From contig NZ_CP126738.1 of NCBI RefSeq assembly GCF_030246865.1, positions 868,001-932,000 of the forward strand: a DNA stretch of 64,000 nt, read 5' to 3'. The translations under genes and the position numbers were made by a program. Below are positions 1 through 8,746 of the stretch, one piece after another (the first letter of the stretch is position 1; every line of letters starts with the position of its first letter). Source of the stretch: Microbacterium sp. zg-B96. Its GTDB lineage: Bacteria > Actinomycetota > Actinomycetes > Actinomycetales > Microbacteriaceae. The notes under the pieces were generated by a model. The model was not told where the DNA came from. It ran no database searches and was given only the letters and a program-made list of their open reading frames with translations.

Positions 1-1671
1 GAGGCGGCGGAGTTCATGTCGACCTACAAGCTCGGTGTGGTCCCGATCCCCACCAACAAGCCGATGATCCGCAAGGACCAGCCGGATCTGGTCTACAAGA
101 ACGAGCAGGCCAAATTCGCCCAGGTCGTCGAGGACATCGCCGAGCGCCACGCCGCCGGGCAACCGGTGCTCGTGGGTACCGTCAGCGTCGAGAAGAGCGA
201 GTACCTCTCGCGACTGCTGGCCAAGAAGGGTGTCAAGCACGAGGTCCTCAACGCCAAGAACCACGCACGTGAGGCCGAGATCGTCGCCCGCGCCGGGCGC
301 CTGGGCGCCGTGACGGTGGCCACCAACATGGCCGGTCGCGGTACCGACATCATGCTCGGCGGCAACGCCGAGTTCCTCGCGGTGCAGGAGATGAAGGCCA
401 AGGGCCTGGATCCCGTCGAGACCCCCGAAGAGTACGAGTCGGAGTGGGATGCCGTCTACGAGGCGGTGCGCGACACCGTCGCCGAAGAGGCCGTCAAGGT
501 CGTCGAGGCCGGTGGCCTGTACGTGCTCGGCACCGAGCGGCACGAGTCCCGCCGCATCGACAACCAGCTGCGCGGCCGCTCCGGCCGTCAGGGCGACCCC
601 GGTGAGAGCCGCTTCTACCTGTCGCTGACCGACGACCTGATGCGGCTGTTCCAGTCGGGCGCCGCCGAGGCGATCCTGGCGCGCACCAACTTCCCCGACG
701 ACGTCGCGATCGAATCGACCATGGTGTCCCGGGCCATCAAGAGCGCCCAGACCCAGGTCGAGGCGCGCAACGCCGAGATCCGCAAGAACGTCCTGAAGTA
801 CGACGACGTCCTCAACCGCCAGCGCGAGGCGATCTACGCCGACCGCCGGCACATGCTGGAGGGTGACGACCTCTCCGACCGGGTGGCGCACTTCATCGAA
901 GACGCCATCGGGTCGGTCATCGACGACCACACCTCCTCGGGTCACACCGAGAGCTGGGACTTCGATGCGCTGTGGACCGAGCTCAAGACGCTCTACCCGG
1001 TGGGGGTGACCATCGACGAGGTCGTCTCCGAAGCGGGCAACAAGGGCCGCATCACCCCGGAGGTGCTCAAGCGCGAGATCCTCTCCGACGCGAAGATCGC
1101 CTACGCCCGCCGTGAGGAGACCCTCGGCTCTCCCGCCATGCGTGAGCTGGAACGGCGCGTCGTGCTGCAGGTGCTGGACCGCCGCTGGCGCGAACACCTC
1201 TACGAGATGGACTACCTCAAGGACGGCATCGGCCTGCGCGCCATGGCCCAGCGCGACCCGCTCATCGAGTACCAGCGCGAGGGGTACCAGATGTTCCAGG
1301 CGATGATGGGGCAGATCAAGGAGGAGTCGGTCGGATTCCTCTACAACCTCGAGGTCGAGGTGCGCCGCGCCGAGGGTCAGGAGGCGCAGGTCGAGGCGAA
1401 GGGGCTCGTCGCCCCCGAGCAGCAGGGCCTGGAGTACTCCGCCCCCAGCGACTCCGGCGACGTGGAGGTGCGCAACGCCCGCGGCCAGGTGCAGCAGGCG
1501 GCCACCGCCAAGGCACGGCAGGCCCGCACGGCTCCCGCCCCGGCGGCCACCGTGACCGAAGAGGCGCCCCGCGGCGCCTTCGGCCAGCGCACCGACTCCG
1601 CAGCCGAGGCCGGCCCGGCATCCGCTCCACAGAACCGCGCACAGCGCCGCGCCACCGGCAAGAAGAAGTAG
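1..1671 (+). CDS. secA: Preprotein translocase ATPase SecA, C-terminal part (5' end outside the window)
   Basis: SecA is the cytosolic motor ATPase that drives unfolded preproteins through SecYEG. The frame is open from base 1 and reads into the conserved stretch containing [16 protein letters not shown], so the ATG at position 16 is internal. Visible motifs are the second helicase domain (GTDIMLGG, then [17 protein letters not shown]) and the helical scaffold/wing domains. The C-terminus is low-complexity and ends [12 protein letters not shown], with no cysteine-rich zinc tail, as is usual for actinobacterial SecA1. Downstream come two hairpins and an independent transcription unit. The identity is secure; the N-terminal part cannot be assessed. 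Confidence 0.97.
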   Translation, partial: EAAEFMSTYKLGVVPIPTNKPMIRKDQPDLVYKNEQAKFAQVVEDIAERHAAGQPVLVGTVSVEKSEYLSRLLAKKGVKHEVLNAKNHAREAEIVARAGRLGAVTVATNMAGRGTDIMLGGNAEFLAVQEMKAKGLDPVETPEEYESEWDAVYEAVRDTVAEEAVKVVEAGGLYVLGTERHESRRIDNQLRGRSGRQGDPGESRFYLSLTDDLMRLFQSGAAEAILARTNFPDDVAIESTMVSRAIKSAQTQVEARNAEIRKNVLKYDDVLNRQREAIYADRRHMLEGDDLSDRVAHFIEDAIGSVIDDHTSSGHTESWDFDALWTELKTLYPVGVTIDEVVSEAGNKGRITPEVLKREILSDAKIAYARREETLGSPAMRELERRVVLQVLDRRWREHLYEMDYLKDGIGLRAMAQRDPLIEYQREGYQMFQAMMGQIKEESVGFLYNLEVEVRRAEGQEAQVEAKGLVAPEQQGLEYSAPSDSGDVEVRNARGQVQQAATAKARQARTAPAPAATVTEEAPRGAFGQRTDSAAEAGPASAPQNRAQRRATGKKK

Positions 1672-1680
1672 CGGCAGGCA

Positions 1681-1702
1681 CTGTCCCGCATCACCGGGAC
1701 AG
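1681..1702 (+). terminator. Hairpin after secA
   Basis: An 8-bp perfect stem (CTGTCCCG / CGGGACAG) with a 6-nt loop starts 9 nt after the secA stop. There is no U-tract, so it would be a non-canonical or Rho-assisted terminator. Confidence 0.5.
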
Positions 1703-1711
1703 GAAGACTCA

Positions 1712-1750
1712 CCGACACAGGACGAATCCGGCTGGAATCTCCTGTGTCGG
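1712..1750. repeat. Inverted repeat with 17-nt centre between secA and the aminotransferase
   Basis: Perfect 11-bp arms (CCGACACAGGA / TCCTGTGTCGG) are separated by 17 nt. It could be a second secA terminator hairpin or a protein-binding site upstream of the aminotransferase promoter. No T-run follows. Confidence 0.5.
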
Positions 1751-1828
1751 GGAGTTCTCCTGCGCCGGGGAGTGGATGCCGCCGGGGGGCCGGGCCACGG
1801 ATGGGTCATTGGCCGGTGGCGCCGGCGA

Positions 1829-1834
1829 TATCCT
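1829..1834 (+). promoter_or_regulatory. -10 hexamer TATCCT, leaderless start of the aminotransferase
   Basis: TATCCT lies exactly 6 nt before the ATG at 1841, which puts the transcription start at or next to the A of the ATG. This decides the start codon. Confidence 0.6.
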
Positions 1835-1840
1835 GAGCCG

Positions 1841-3067
1841 ATGAGTCCGCTGCGCAATCTCGACCAGTCGAGCAAGCTGAAGAACGTCCTCTACGAGATC
1901 CGTGGCCAGGCGCTGGCCGAGGCCGACCGTCTCGAGGACGACGGACACACGATCCTCAAGCTCAACACCGGCAACCCGGCCATCTTCGGCTTCGAGGCGC
2001 CGTTCCAGATCGTGCGCGACATGATCGAGGCGGTCCCGCACGCCCACGGCTACAGCGACAGCCGCGGCATCATGTCGGCGCGCCGCGCCGTGGTGTCCCG
2101 GTACGAGGAGACGCCCGGGTTCCCGTCATTCGACCCCGACGACGTCTATCTCGGCAACGGCGTGTCCGAGCTGATCACGATGACGATGCAGGCGCTGCTG
2201 GACGAGGGCGACGAAGTGCTCATCCCGGCGCCGGACTATCCGCTGTGGACGGCGATGACGAGCCTGGCCGACGGCACGCCGGTGCACTACCGCTGCGACA
2301 ACGCCAACGGCTGGCAGCCCGATCTCGAGGACATCCGCGCGAAGGTCACGCCCCGCACCAAGGCGATCGTCGTGATCAACCCCAACAACCCCACCGGCGC
2401 GGTCTACACCCGCGAGGTGCTGCAGGGGATCGTCGAGATCGCCCGCGAGAACTCGCTGCTGCTGCTGTCGGATGAGATCTACGACCGCATCCTCTTCGAC
2501 GACGCGCTGCACATCCCGCTGGCGACCCTCGCCCCGGACCTGCTGTGCCTCACCTTCAACGGCCTGTCCAAGACGTACCGCGTCGCCGGATTCCGCTCCG
2601 GGTGGATGGTCATCACCGGTCCCAAGAAGCACGCCGCCGGCTTCCTGGAGGGTATTCAGCTGCTGGCATCCACACGCCTGTGCCCCAACGTGCCGGCCCA
2701 GTACGCCGTGCAGGCGGCGCTGTCCGGCGTGCAGTCGATCGAGGCGCTCATCGCCCCGACCGGGCGGCTGCACGAGCAGCGGGATGCCGCGTGGGAGGGC
2801 CTGGAGGCCATTCCCGGTGTCTCGTGCTTGAAGCCGCAGGGGGCGCTGTACGCATTCCCGCGGCTGGATCCCGAGGTGCACGACATCCGCGACGACGGCA
2901 AGCTCGTGTACGACTTCCTGGTCGCCGAGCACGTGCTGCTCGTGCCGGGGACGGGGTTCAACTGGCCCACTCCCGATCACCTGCGCATCGTGACGCTGCC
3001 CGAGGCCCGGGTGCTCAGCGAGGCGATCGAGCGCCTGGGCAACTTCCTGGCGTCGTACAAGCAGTAG
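1841..3067 (+). CDS. PLP-dependent class I/II aminotransferase, alanine aminotransferase (AlaA/AlaT) type
   Basis: This is a cytosolic fold-type I aminotransferase of 408 residues. It has the NPNNPTGAVY substrate/cofactor motif and the Schiff-base lysine at about residue 244 in SKTYRVAGFR. The opening SSKLKNVLYEIRG and the LKLNTGNPA motif are characteristic of the AlaA/AlaT group, which makes alanine from pyruvate and glutamate. An in-frame upstream extension exists, but the ATG at 1841 aligns with the family start and sits 6 nt after a -10 hexamer. Substrate specificity is inferred from family resemblance only. Confidence 0.9.
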   Translation: MSPLRNLDQSSKLKNVLYEIRGQALAEADRLEDDGHTILKLNTGNPAIFGFEAPFQIVRDMIEAVPHAHGYSDSRGIMSARRAVVSRYEETPGFPSFDPDDVYLGNGVSELITMTMQALLDEGDEVLIPAPDYPLWTAMTSLADGTPVHYRCDNANGWQPDLEDIRAKVTPRTKAIVVINPNNPTGAVYTREVLQGIVEIARENSLLLLSDEIYDRILFDDALHIPLATLAPDLLCLTFNGLSKTYRVAGFRSGWMVITGPKKHAAGFLEGIQLLASTRLCPNVPAQYAVQAALSGVQSIEALIAPTGRLHEQRDAAWEGLEAIPGVSCLKPQGALYAFPRLDPEVHDIRDDGKLVYDFLVAEHVLLVPGTGFNWPTPDHLRIVTLPEARVLSEAIERLGNFLASYKQ

Positions 3068-3088
3068 CGCTCTCACGAGGCCCACTCG

Positions 3089-3094
3089 TATCGT
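3089..3094 (+). promoter_or_regulatory. -10 hexamer TATCGT, leaderless start
   Basis: TATCGT ends 6 nt before the ATG at 3101. Confidence 0.6.
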
Positions 3095-3100
3095 CGGGTC

Positions 3101-3454
3101 ATGTCCATCGAACTGAACCGGCCCGCCCTGCGCCACGCGCGCGCCCTCATCCGCGACGGCAAGGTCGTGCGTGACGACCGCGATGCCTGGTCCGAGGCCG
3201 CCCCCGGCGCGGACGAGGAGAACGCATTCATCGAACGGGCGGGGTGGACCGAGTACGCGCACTGGCACCTGGGCGTGGACCGCGACCAGAACCGCCACAC
3301 CAAGCAGGCCTACACGTTCCCGTTCGGCGATTTCCGCCGTGTGCACCGCTCGGGGATCATCTCCGCCGAGAGCCGCGCCGGTCAGCACGATCACGCCGAG
3401 ATCCGTGACGCGTTGAAGTCGCTCCTGGAGCTGATCGACGCCGACGCTCCGTAG
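3101..3454 (+). CDS. Conserved actinobacterial protein of unknown function, 117 aa
   Basis: A small, soluble, charged protein without a signal peptide or membrane segment. The run NAFIERAGWTEYAHWHLG, followed by FPFGDFRRVHRSGIISAESRAGQ, looks like a strongly conserved uncharacterised actinobacterial family that I recall from Streptomyces and relatives. The conserved His, Asp, Glu and Arg residues would suit a ligand- or metal-binding role, but no function is known to me. It has its own leaderless promoter and is convergent with the next gene, 3 nt away. Confidence 0.85.
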   Translation: MSIELNRPALRHARALIRDGKVVRDDRDAWSEAAPGADEENAFIERAGWTEYAHWHLGVDRDQNRHTKQAYTFPFGDFRRVHRSGIISAESRAGQHDHAEIRDALKSLLELIDADAP

Positions 3455-3457
3455 CGG

Positions 3458-3889
3458 CTAGAGGAGCGCCAGCGACGTCGCCCGCCAGCGCCGGTCCATG
3501 CCCTCGAGGCGGATCGCGACGGCGCGGGTGCGTGCCGGTCCGGAGACCACCACGACCGCCTCGATGACCCCGTCGGCGGGGGAGGACTGGATGATGGTGC
3601 CGATCACGTGCACCGGGCGGGTGGCGGCGACACCGCGGGCGCTGCGGGCGCGGGCGCGCAGGTTCGCCCGGGTGACCAGCGCATGGAACGGCTCCTCGGT
3701 GAACCAACGCGCGAGCTGGTCGACCTCCCGCACGCCGGCGAGCACTTCCAGCACCCCGCGGGTGAGGTTGCGCAGCAGCGGCTCGGGATCGGGCAGCTCG
3801 CTGGTGGACGTGCGCTGCGGGGCGAGGAAGTCGTCCACGGCGACGGAGGAGGGGGCGGGACGCGGTGCCGGTGAGGGTGTCGGGACCAT
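3458..3889 (-). CDS. Rv3235-like family protein
   Basis: This 143-residue protein has a proline-rich, probably disordered N-terminus (PTPSPAPRPAPSSVAVDDF) and a conserved C-terminal half (LLRNLTRGVLEVLAGVREVDQLARWFTEEPFHALVTRA). The C-terminal half matches the family named after M. tuberculosis Rv3235, which is usually found beside secA. The function is unknown. The ATG at 3889 was chosen; an in-frame GTG at 3922 would add 11 residues. I see no clear promoter for either start. Confidence 0.8.
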   Translation of the reverse strand: MVPTPSPAPRPAPSSVAVDDFLAPQRTSTSELPDPEPLLRNLTRGVLEVLAGVREVDQLARWFTEEPFHALVTRANLRARARSARGVAATRPVHVIGTIIQSSPADGVIEAVVVVSGPARTRAVAIRLEGMDRRWRATSLALL

Positions 3890-4004
3890 GCGTCGTCCAA
3901 TCTCTCGACGAGGAACTGGCACGAGTGAACCACAGCGGGTCAGCCCTCGGGGTGAGAATCCTCCAACCTGTGGACAGTGCTTCGGCGTCGCCCGGACGGG
4001 GCGC

Positions 4005-4010
4005 TACATT
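4005..4010 (+). promoter_or_regulatory. -10 hexamer TACATT, leaderless start
   Basis: TACATT ends 6 nt before the ATG at 4017, and fixes that start within a much longer open frame. Confidence 0.6.
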
Positions 4011-4016
4011 CGCGGG

Positions 4017-4613
4017 ATGCGCTGGGATCGCCTGTTCGAGGACCTCGAGGACCAGCTCGCGTCCGAATGGGAGGCCGAACGGGCGGCGCTGGACACCGAG
4101 GCGGAGCGGCTGCGGGTGTCCCGCCTGCCGCTGCGGGAGCGGCTGCGGGCTCTGCTGGGCACGGATGCCGCGGTCTCGGTGGAACTCATCGACGGCACCG
4201 GCGCTGCCGGCAGGGTATCGGCGGTAGGCGCCGACTGGTTCGCGCTGACCCTCGCGACCCGCCGCGGCGGCGCGCTGCTGGTGCCGTTCACGGGGGCGGC
4301 GACGATCGGGATGCCGCACGCGGAACTGCTGCGAACCGCGCGCGCCGAGGCAGCCGCAGCGCGGCTGGCCGACCGCATGACGCTGGGATTCGTGTTGCGG
4401 GACCTGTCGCGCCGACGCATCCCGGTGACGGCGGGACTGGCCGGCGGGCGAATGCTGTCGGGCACGATCGACCGCGCCGGTGCCGACCACGTCGATCTGG
4501 CCCTGCACGACCATGACCAGCCGCGCCGGGCGGACGCCGTCAGCGGGCACCGGATGGTGCCGATGGCCTCGCTGCTGTGGGTGCGGCTGGAATCCGCCGC
4601 AGCCCTCGGGTGA
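4017..4613 (+). CDS. Hypothetical protein of the secA neighbourhood, 198 aa
   Basis: The N-terminal about 50 residues are a charged, probably coiled-coil helix (LFEDLEDQLASEWEAERAAL). Two beta-rich segments follow, each resembling a small barrel (VSVELIDGTGAAGRVSAVGADWFAL and a second copy near GRMLSGTIDRAGADHVDLAL). The duplicated pattern suggests an internal repeat. I know of no function. The reading frame extends far upstream, but only the ATG at 4017 has a start signal. It is convergent with the HTH gene, 4 nt apart. Confidence 0.8.
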   Translation: MRWDRLFEDLEDQLASEWEAERAALDTEAERLRVSRLPLRERLRALLGTDAAVSVELIDGTGAAGRVSAVGADWFALTLATRRGGALLVPFTGAATIGMPHAELLRTARAEAAAARLADRMTLGFVLRDLSRRRIPVTAGLAGGRMLSGTIDRAGADHVDLALHDHDQPRRADAVSGHRMVPMASLLWVRLESAAALG

Positions 4614-4617
4614 GGGC

Positions 4618-4899
4618 TCAGTCGGGCCGGCGGACCGTGCCGCGGCCCCACAGCTCCGGGAAGCTCGCGGCGTTGGACTGCCGCCACAGCGCCATGCGCC
4701 GCGCCTCTTCGGCCTGGTCGTCGAGGTAGCCCGCCACGCTGTCCGGCTCGATCCGCCACTGCGCCGGTGAGCCCACCTTCATCCCCCGCAAGCGCCCGTC
4801 CAGCACCAGGGCGACCACCTCGTCGACCGACACGCCCAGCAGCTCGGCGACCTGCGCGGGCGCGAGCAGCGGCGCATCGGGGGGCGGGGTGGCCGGCAT
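4618..4899 (-). CDS. Small helix-turn-helix (excisionase/MerR-type) DNA-binding protein, 93 aa
   Basis: The segment APAQVAELLGVSVDEVVALVLDGRLRG followed by WRIEPDSVAGYLDDQ is the winged HTH of the excisionase/BldC-like HTH_17 group. There is no other domain, so it probably acts as a small nucleoid or transcription factor. Similar proteins sit beside the Rv3235-like gene in related actinobacteria. The target is unknown. A GATAAT hexamer lies 6 nt upstream of the start on the minus strand. Confidence 0.85.
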   Translation of the reverse strand: MPATPPPDAPLLAPAQVAELLGVSVDEVVALVLDGRLRGMKVGSPAQWRIEPDSVAGYLDDQAEEARRMALWRQSNAASFPELWGRGTVRRPD

Positions 4900-4905
4900 C
4901 CCCCC

Positions 4906-4911
4906 ATTATC
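4906..4911 (-). promoter_or_regulatory. -10 hexamer GATAAT for the HTH gene
   Basis: GATAAT (5 of 6 to TATAAT) on the minus strand ends 6 nt before the ATG at 4899, so a leaderless start is likely. Confidence 0.5.
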
Positions 4912-4948
4912 GGGGGCACCACCCCCACCGGGCCGACGCGCGCCGGGC

Positions 4949-4957
4949 TGTGGATAA
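4949..4957 (-). promoter_or_regulatory. Perfect DnaA-box 9-mer (TTATCCACA)
   Basis: The plus strand reads TGTGGATAA, the complement of the consensus DnaA box, in the divergent intergenic region between the HTH and SAF genes. It is a single box, so it is not an origin. It could be a DnaA regulatory or titration site, or chance. Confidence 0.35.
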
Positions 4958-4996
4958 ACCTCCGCCCGCCCGGCGCGGTTCGGTCACCATGGGTGC

Positions 4997-5626
4997 ATGA
5001 TCGCACCGGACTCCCCGCCCGCGCGCACGCGCGCGTTCTGGGCGGACATGCGGTTCGTGCTGGGCATCGTGCTCATCGTCGCCTCGGTCGCGGGCGTGTG
5101 GTTCGTGGTCACGGCGGCGCGCCAGACGGTGCCGGTGTTCGCCGCGGCCCGCACGATCGTGCCGGGGGAGGAGGTGGATGCCGGCTCGCTCCAGGTCGTC
5201 GACGTCGCCCTGGGTCAGGTGGGCGACGCGTACGCCGCGCCGGGGCTGCTGGAGCCGGGCACGATCGCGACGCGCACGATCACCAAGGGCGAACTGGTGC
5301 CGCTCAGCGCGGTCGGGGCTGCGTCGGCGAGTGACCTCACCTCGGTGGTGCTGCGCTCCGCGACCGACGTGCCCGCCGCAGTGACGCCCGGTGCGAGCGT
5401 GGAGATCTGGGCGGCGGCGGCCCTGGAGCACGGCCGGTTCGAGCAGCCGCGCATCCTGGTGCCCGACGCGACGGTGGCCACCGTCACCCGGGACGACTCG
5501 GTGATGGGCAGCGACAGCGCCGCGCTGGAGCTGATCATCCCGCGCGCCGATGTCGCGGCGACCCTCGCGGCGATCGCCGGAGGGGCCGCGCTGTCGGTCG
5601 TACCCGTCGCGGGCGGTACCCGGTGA
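4997..5626 (+). CDS. SAF-domain membrane protein, CpaB-like
   Basis: This 209-residue protein has a short cytoplasmic N-terminus, one membrane helix at about residues 18-40 (MRFVLGIVLIVASVAGVWFVV), and an extracytoplasmic SAF domain (VFAAARTIVPGEEVDAGSLQ ... GTIATRTITKGELV). CpaB/RcpC proteins with this layout assemble Flp/Tad pili, but no other pilus genes are present here. It is translationally coupled to the CpaE-like ATPase (4-nt overlap). A weak -10 (CACCAT, 4985-4990) lies 6 nt before the ATG. A role in pilus assembly is inference only. Confidence 0.8.
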   Translation: MIAPDSPPARTRAFWADMRFVLGIVLIVASVAGVWFVVTAARQTVPVFAAARTIVPGEEVDAGSLQVVDVALGQVGDAYAAPGLLEPGTIATRTITKGELVPLSAVGAASASDLTSVVLRSATDVPAAVTPGASVEIWAAAALEHGRFEQPRILVPDATVATVTRDDSVMGSDSAALELIIPRADVAATLAAIAGGAALSVVPVAGGTR

Positions 5627-6897
5627 CCAGCGCCGTCGTCGCTGTCGACGCCGCCGCAGCCTCGGACATCGCGCTCGCGCTCGAGCGCGATGGGGTGCAG
5701 GCGGTGGCCGCAGTGGCCGCCGCAGCGCCCGCCCGCGCCGCTGCCGACGCGCTGCTGGGCGACGAGGGCCGCGACCTGCTGGCGGCGGTCACCGCGGCCG
5801 ACCTGCTGCTGCTGGAGCTGCGCCGCGACACGATCGGTCCCGCGTTGGTGTCGCTGTGCGACCGCCACGGGGTGCGGATCGTCCCGCTGTGCGACACGCA
5901 GGGCGACGAGCGGCTGGCCGAGCTGTATGGGCTGCCGGCCCCGCTGGCGCTGGCCGACGGCCGCGGAATCTCCGCAGCATTGGCATCGGGACCGCCGCAG
6001 CCGCAGACCCCGCCGACGCGTGCGGGCCGCGTGATCGCGGTGTGGGGACCTACCGGAGCGCCCGGCCGCAGCACCGTCGCGGTGGAACTGGCGGTGGAGC
6101 TCGCCCGCGACGGCAGGCGAGTGGGACTGGTGGATGCCGACACCCACGCGCCGTCGCTGGCGCTGGCGCTGGGCCTGGCAGACGAGGGCCCGGGGTTCGC
6201 CGCGGCGTGCCGGCAGGCCGATCACGACGCGCTGACCCCCGCCGAACTGAGCCGCATCAGCGTGCCGCTGGGCCGCGGCGTCGAAGTGCTCACCGGGCTC
6301 AATCGCCCGGGTCGCTGGCCGGAGCTGAGCGCGCAGCGCGTGACAGCGGCGCTGCAGGTGTGCCGCGCCTGGACGGACGAGACGATCGTCGATGTGGCCG
6401 CCTCGCTCGAGCGGGACGAGGAGATCGTCAGCGACCTCGCCGGCCCCCGGCGCAACGCCGCAGCCCTCGCGGCGGTGCGCGCGGCCGACCTCATCGTGGC
6501 CGTCGCATCGGCAGACCCGGTCGGTATGGCCCGTTTCGTCCGCGGTCACGCTGAACTGCGCGCCACGATCGGGGCGACCCCGGTGATCGTGGTGGTCAAC
6601 CGCATGCGAGGGGGAGTGCTGGGGGTGGACCCCCGCGGGCAGGTGCGCGCCACACTGGACCGGTTCTGCGGCATCCGGGACGTGTGGTTCCTGCCGTACG
6701 ACCTGAAGGCGACGGATGCCGCGATGCTCGCCGCCCGACCGGTACTGGAGGTGGCAGGGCGCAGCGCCCTGTCGGCTGCCGTGCGCAGGCTCGTGGGGGA
6801 GGCGGTCGCCCCCGTCGCGTCCGCGCCGCCCGCCGCCGCCCGCTCACGCCGGGCGCGACCCGGCCGCGGCAAGGGGGTCTTCGCGCGGACCGCCTGA
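5623..6897 (+). CDS. CpaE/MinD-like ATPase-fold protein with an altered P-loop
   Basis: 424 residues. The N-terminal about 125 residues resemble a receiver-like CpaE domain; the rest is a ParA/MinD fold (VIAVWGPTGAPGRSTVAVELAVELA, then VGLVDADTHAPS). The deviant Walker A would normally carry the signature Lys and the GKT/S lysine, but here reads GPTGAPGRST, with Arg at the P-loop lysine. Whether it hydrolyses ATP is therefore open. The GTG start overlaps the SAF stop (GTGA). The Gly/Arg-rich C-terminus looks disordered. It probably partners the SAF protein. Confidence 0.8.
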   Translation: MTSAVVAVDAAAASDIALALERDGVQAVAAVAAAAPARAAADALLGDEGRDLLAAVTAADLLLLELRRDTIGPALVSLCDRHGVRIVPLCDTQGDERLAELYGLPAPLALADGRGISAALASGPPQPQTPPTRAGRVIAVWGPTGAPGRSTVAVELAVELARDGRRVGLVDADTHAPSLALALGLADEGPGFAAACRQADHDALTPAELSRISVPLGRGVEVLTGLNRPGRWPELSAQRVTAALQVCRAWTDETIVDVAASLERDEEIVSDLAGPRRNAAALAAVRAADLIVAVASADPVGMARFVRGHAELRATIGATPVIVVVNRMRGGVLGVDPRGQVRATLDRFCGIRDVWFLPYDLKATDAAMLAARPVLEVAGRSALSAAVRRLVGEAVAPVASAPPAAARSRRARPGRGKGVFARTA

Positions 6898-6909
6898 ACC
6901 ACACCCGGT

Positions 6910-6915
6910 TAGGGT
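6910..6915 (+). promoter_or_regulatory. -10 hexamer TAGGGT, leaderless start of pdtaS
   Basis: TAGGGT ends 6 nt before the GTG at 6922. Confidence 0.6.
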
Positions 6916-6921
6916 GAAAGG

Positions 6922-8415
6922 GTGTCCACGCTCAGCGATCTCGTCTATGCCCAGGGGCGGTCATCCGCCGAAGACGTGGAGTGGCTGCACCGCCTCGCCG
7001 GTGACGGCCAGCTGCTGGCGGACCTCGCCTTCGCGGACATCGTGGTGTGGGTGCCCACTTCCGACGACTCGTTCATCGCCGTCGCGCACACCCGTCCGAG
7101 CGGATCGGCCACCCTGTTCTATCGCGACATCGTGGGCGACCGGGTGCGGCCGCAGTGGCGCACCCAGGTGCGGGACGCCTTCACCGGCGCGCGCATCGTC
7201 GACTCGGCGTCGCCCGATTGGTTCGAGGAGACCCCGACGCGGGTGCGCGCCGTGCCGATCGTGCGCGAACGCGCCCACGGCGACGTTGCCCCGCACGTCA
7301 TCGGCGTGCTCACCCGCCACACCAATCTGGGGGAGACGCGCACACCGTCGCGGCAGCAGATCACCTTCAACGACTGCGCCGACGACCTGTTCTCGATGGT
7401 GGCATCCGCCGACTTCCCCGATCTGAACGCCCCCACCTCTCCCCGTCGCGGCGCGCCGCGCGCCTCCGACGGCCTCATCCGCCTCGACCCCGACGGCATC
7501 ACGACCTTCGCCAGCCCCAACGCGCTGTCGGCGTTCAACCGCCTCGGCTTCGAAGAGGAGCTGGAGGGGGAGTCGCTTGTGGAGGTGACCACCGGCATCC
7601 TCCCCGCCAACCGCCAGTTCGACGAGTCGCTGCCGGTCGTGGTGACCGGCCGTGCGCCGTGGCGGGCGGACGTGGAGGCGCGGGGGGTCACCGTGTCGCT
7701 GCGGACGATTCCGCTGCGCGACCATGACAAGCGCATCGGCGCGATCGTGCTGTGCCGCGATGTGACGGAGATCCGCCATCAGGAGCAGGAGCTCATCACG
7801 AAGGATGCCACGATCCGTGAGATCCACCACCGGGTGAAGAACAACCTGCAGACGGTCGCGTCGCTGCTGCGCATCCAGGCGCGCCGCACGCACTCCGACG
7901 AAGCCCGCGAGGCGCTGACGCAGGCGATGCGGCGCGTGTCGGCCATCGCGGTGGTGCACGACACGCTGTCGGAGGGACTGGCGCAGAACGTCGCCTTCGA
8001 CGAGGTGTTCGCGCGGGTGCTCAAACTGGTCGCCGAAGTCGCCGCCGCACCCAACACCCGGGCTCGCACGCGCACCACCGGTCAGTTCGGCACGCTGCCG
8101 AGCGAATACGCGACGCCCCTGGCCCTGGCGCTGACGGAACTGGTCACCAACGCCGTCGAACACGGCCTGGCCGGCAAGGAGGGCGATGTGGAGATCGCCG
8201 CCGAGCGCAGCGACGAGCGGTTGCAGGTCATCGTCCGCGACACCGGCAGCGGCCTGCCCGAAGGTCAGGTGGGCCGGGGCCTGGGTACCCAGATCGTCCG
8301 CACGCTCATTCAGGGCGAGCTGGGCGGCACCATCGACTGGCACACCATCACCGGCAGCGGCACCGAGGTGACCATCGACATTCCGCTGCGCTACATCGAG
8401 CGCAGCGCCGGCTGA
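6922..8415 (+). CDS. pdtaS: Sensor histidine kinase, PdtaS type (HisKA_2)
   Basis: 497 residues, soluble, without membrane segments. An N-terminal GAF-like sensor (about 1-155) is followed by a PAS-like domain (about 170-290). The HisKA_2 phosphoacceptor is HHRVKNNLQTVASLLRIQAR (His302/303), and a HATPase domain follows with N-box ELVTNAVEHG and G-box GRGLGTQIV. In mycobacteria PdtaS phosphorylates PdtaR, an ANTAR antiterminator-type regulator, and acts in copper/nitric-oxide signalling; the partner is not in this window. Adjacency to whiB1 matches the M. tuberculosis Rv3220c-Rv3219 order. Confidence 0.92.
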   Translation: MSTLSDLVYAQGRSSAEDVEWLHRLAGDGQLLADLAFADIVVWVPTSDDSFIAVAHTRPSGSATLFYRDIVGDRVRPQWRTQVRDAFTGARIVDSASPDWFEETPTRVRAVPIVRERAHGDVAPHVIGVLTRHTNLGETRTPSRQQITFNDCADDLFSMVASADFPDLNAPTSPRRGAPRASDGLIRLDPDGITTFASPNALSAFNRLGFEEELEGESLVEVTTGILPANRQFDESLPVVVTGRAPWRADVEARGVTVSLRTIPLRDHDKRIGAIVLCRDVTEIRHQEQELITKDATIREIHHRVKNNLQTVASLLRIQARRTHSDEAREALTQAMRRVSAIAVVHDTLSEGLAQNVAFDEVFARVLKLVAEVAAAPNTRARTRTTGQFGTLPSEYATPLALALTELVTNAVEHGLAGKEGDVEIAAERSDERLQVIVRDTGSGLPEGQVGRGLGTQIVRTLIQGELGGTIDWHTITGSGTEVTIDIPLRYIERSAG

Positions 8416-8429
8416 GCCCCGCACGCACG

Positions 8430-8467
8430 AACGACGCGCGCACCGCCGGAGCGGTGCGCGCGTCGTT
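8430..8467. terminator. Strong bidirectional hairpin between pdtaS and whiB1
   Basis: A perfect 17-bp stem around the tetraloop CGGA (loop 8447-8450) lies between the two convergent genes. It is followed by only two Ts in either direction. Confidence 0.75.
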
Positions 8468-8497
8468 TGCGTGTGGGGGCCGATGCGCCCCGCCGTG

Positions 8498-8746
8498 TCA
8501 GCTGGCGCGGCGGGCGCGAGCGGCGCGGCGCTTGAGCGCGCGCCGTTCGTCTTCGGACAATCCTCCCCACACGCCCGAGTCCTGGCCGGTCTCGAGGGCG
8601 TACTGCAAGCAGATCTCAGTGACGGTGCAACGAGCGCACACCGCCTTCGCTTTCTCGATCTGCTCCACTGCCGGGCCGGTGTTGCCCACAGGGAAGAACA
8701 GTTCGGGGTCGACAGTGAGGCAGGCGGATTTGTCGCGCCAATCCAT
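8498..8746 (-). CDS. whiB1: WhiB-family iron-sulfur regulator, WhiB1
   Basis: 82 residues. The four cluster-ligand cysteines are in place: Cys9 (DKSACL), then CARC with the CxxC pair, then Cys in EICLQYAL. The helix-breaking turn GVWGG and a basic C-terminus (RRALKRRAARARR) follow. WhiB1 is an essential nitric-oxide-responsive [4Fe-4S] regulator that binds the primary sigma factor in mycobacteria. Its position beside pdtaS supports WhiB1 over other WhiB proteins. A good Shine-Dalgarno (AGGAGC) lies upstream, so this gene has a true leader. Confidence 0.92.
   Translation of the reverse strand: MDWRDKSACLTVDPELFFPVGNTGPAVEQIEKAKAVCARCTVTEICLQYALETGQDSGVWGGLSEDERRALKRRAARARRAS

Noticed and set aside
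16..18. ATG at 16 as the start of secA
   Set aside because: The frame is open from base 1 and the residues before it continue the SecA alignment, so the gene is truncated by the window.
4949..4957. Replication origin
   Set aside because: Only one DnaA box, with no AT-rich unwinding region and no dnaA/dnaN nearby.
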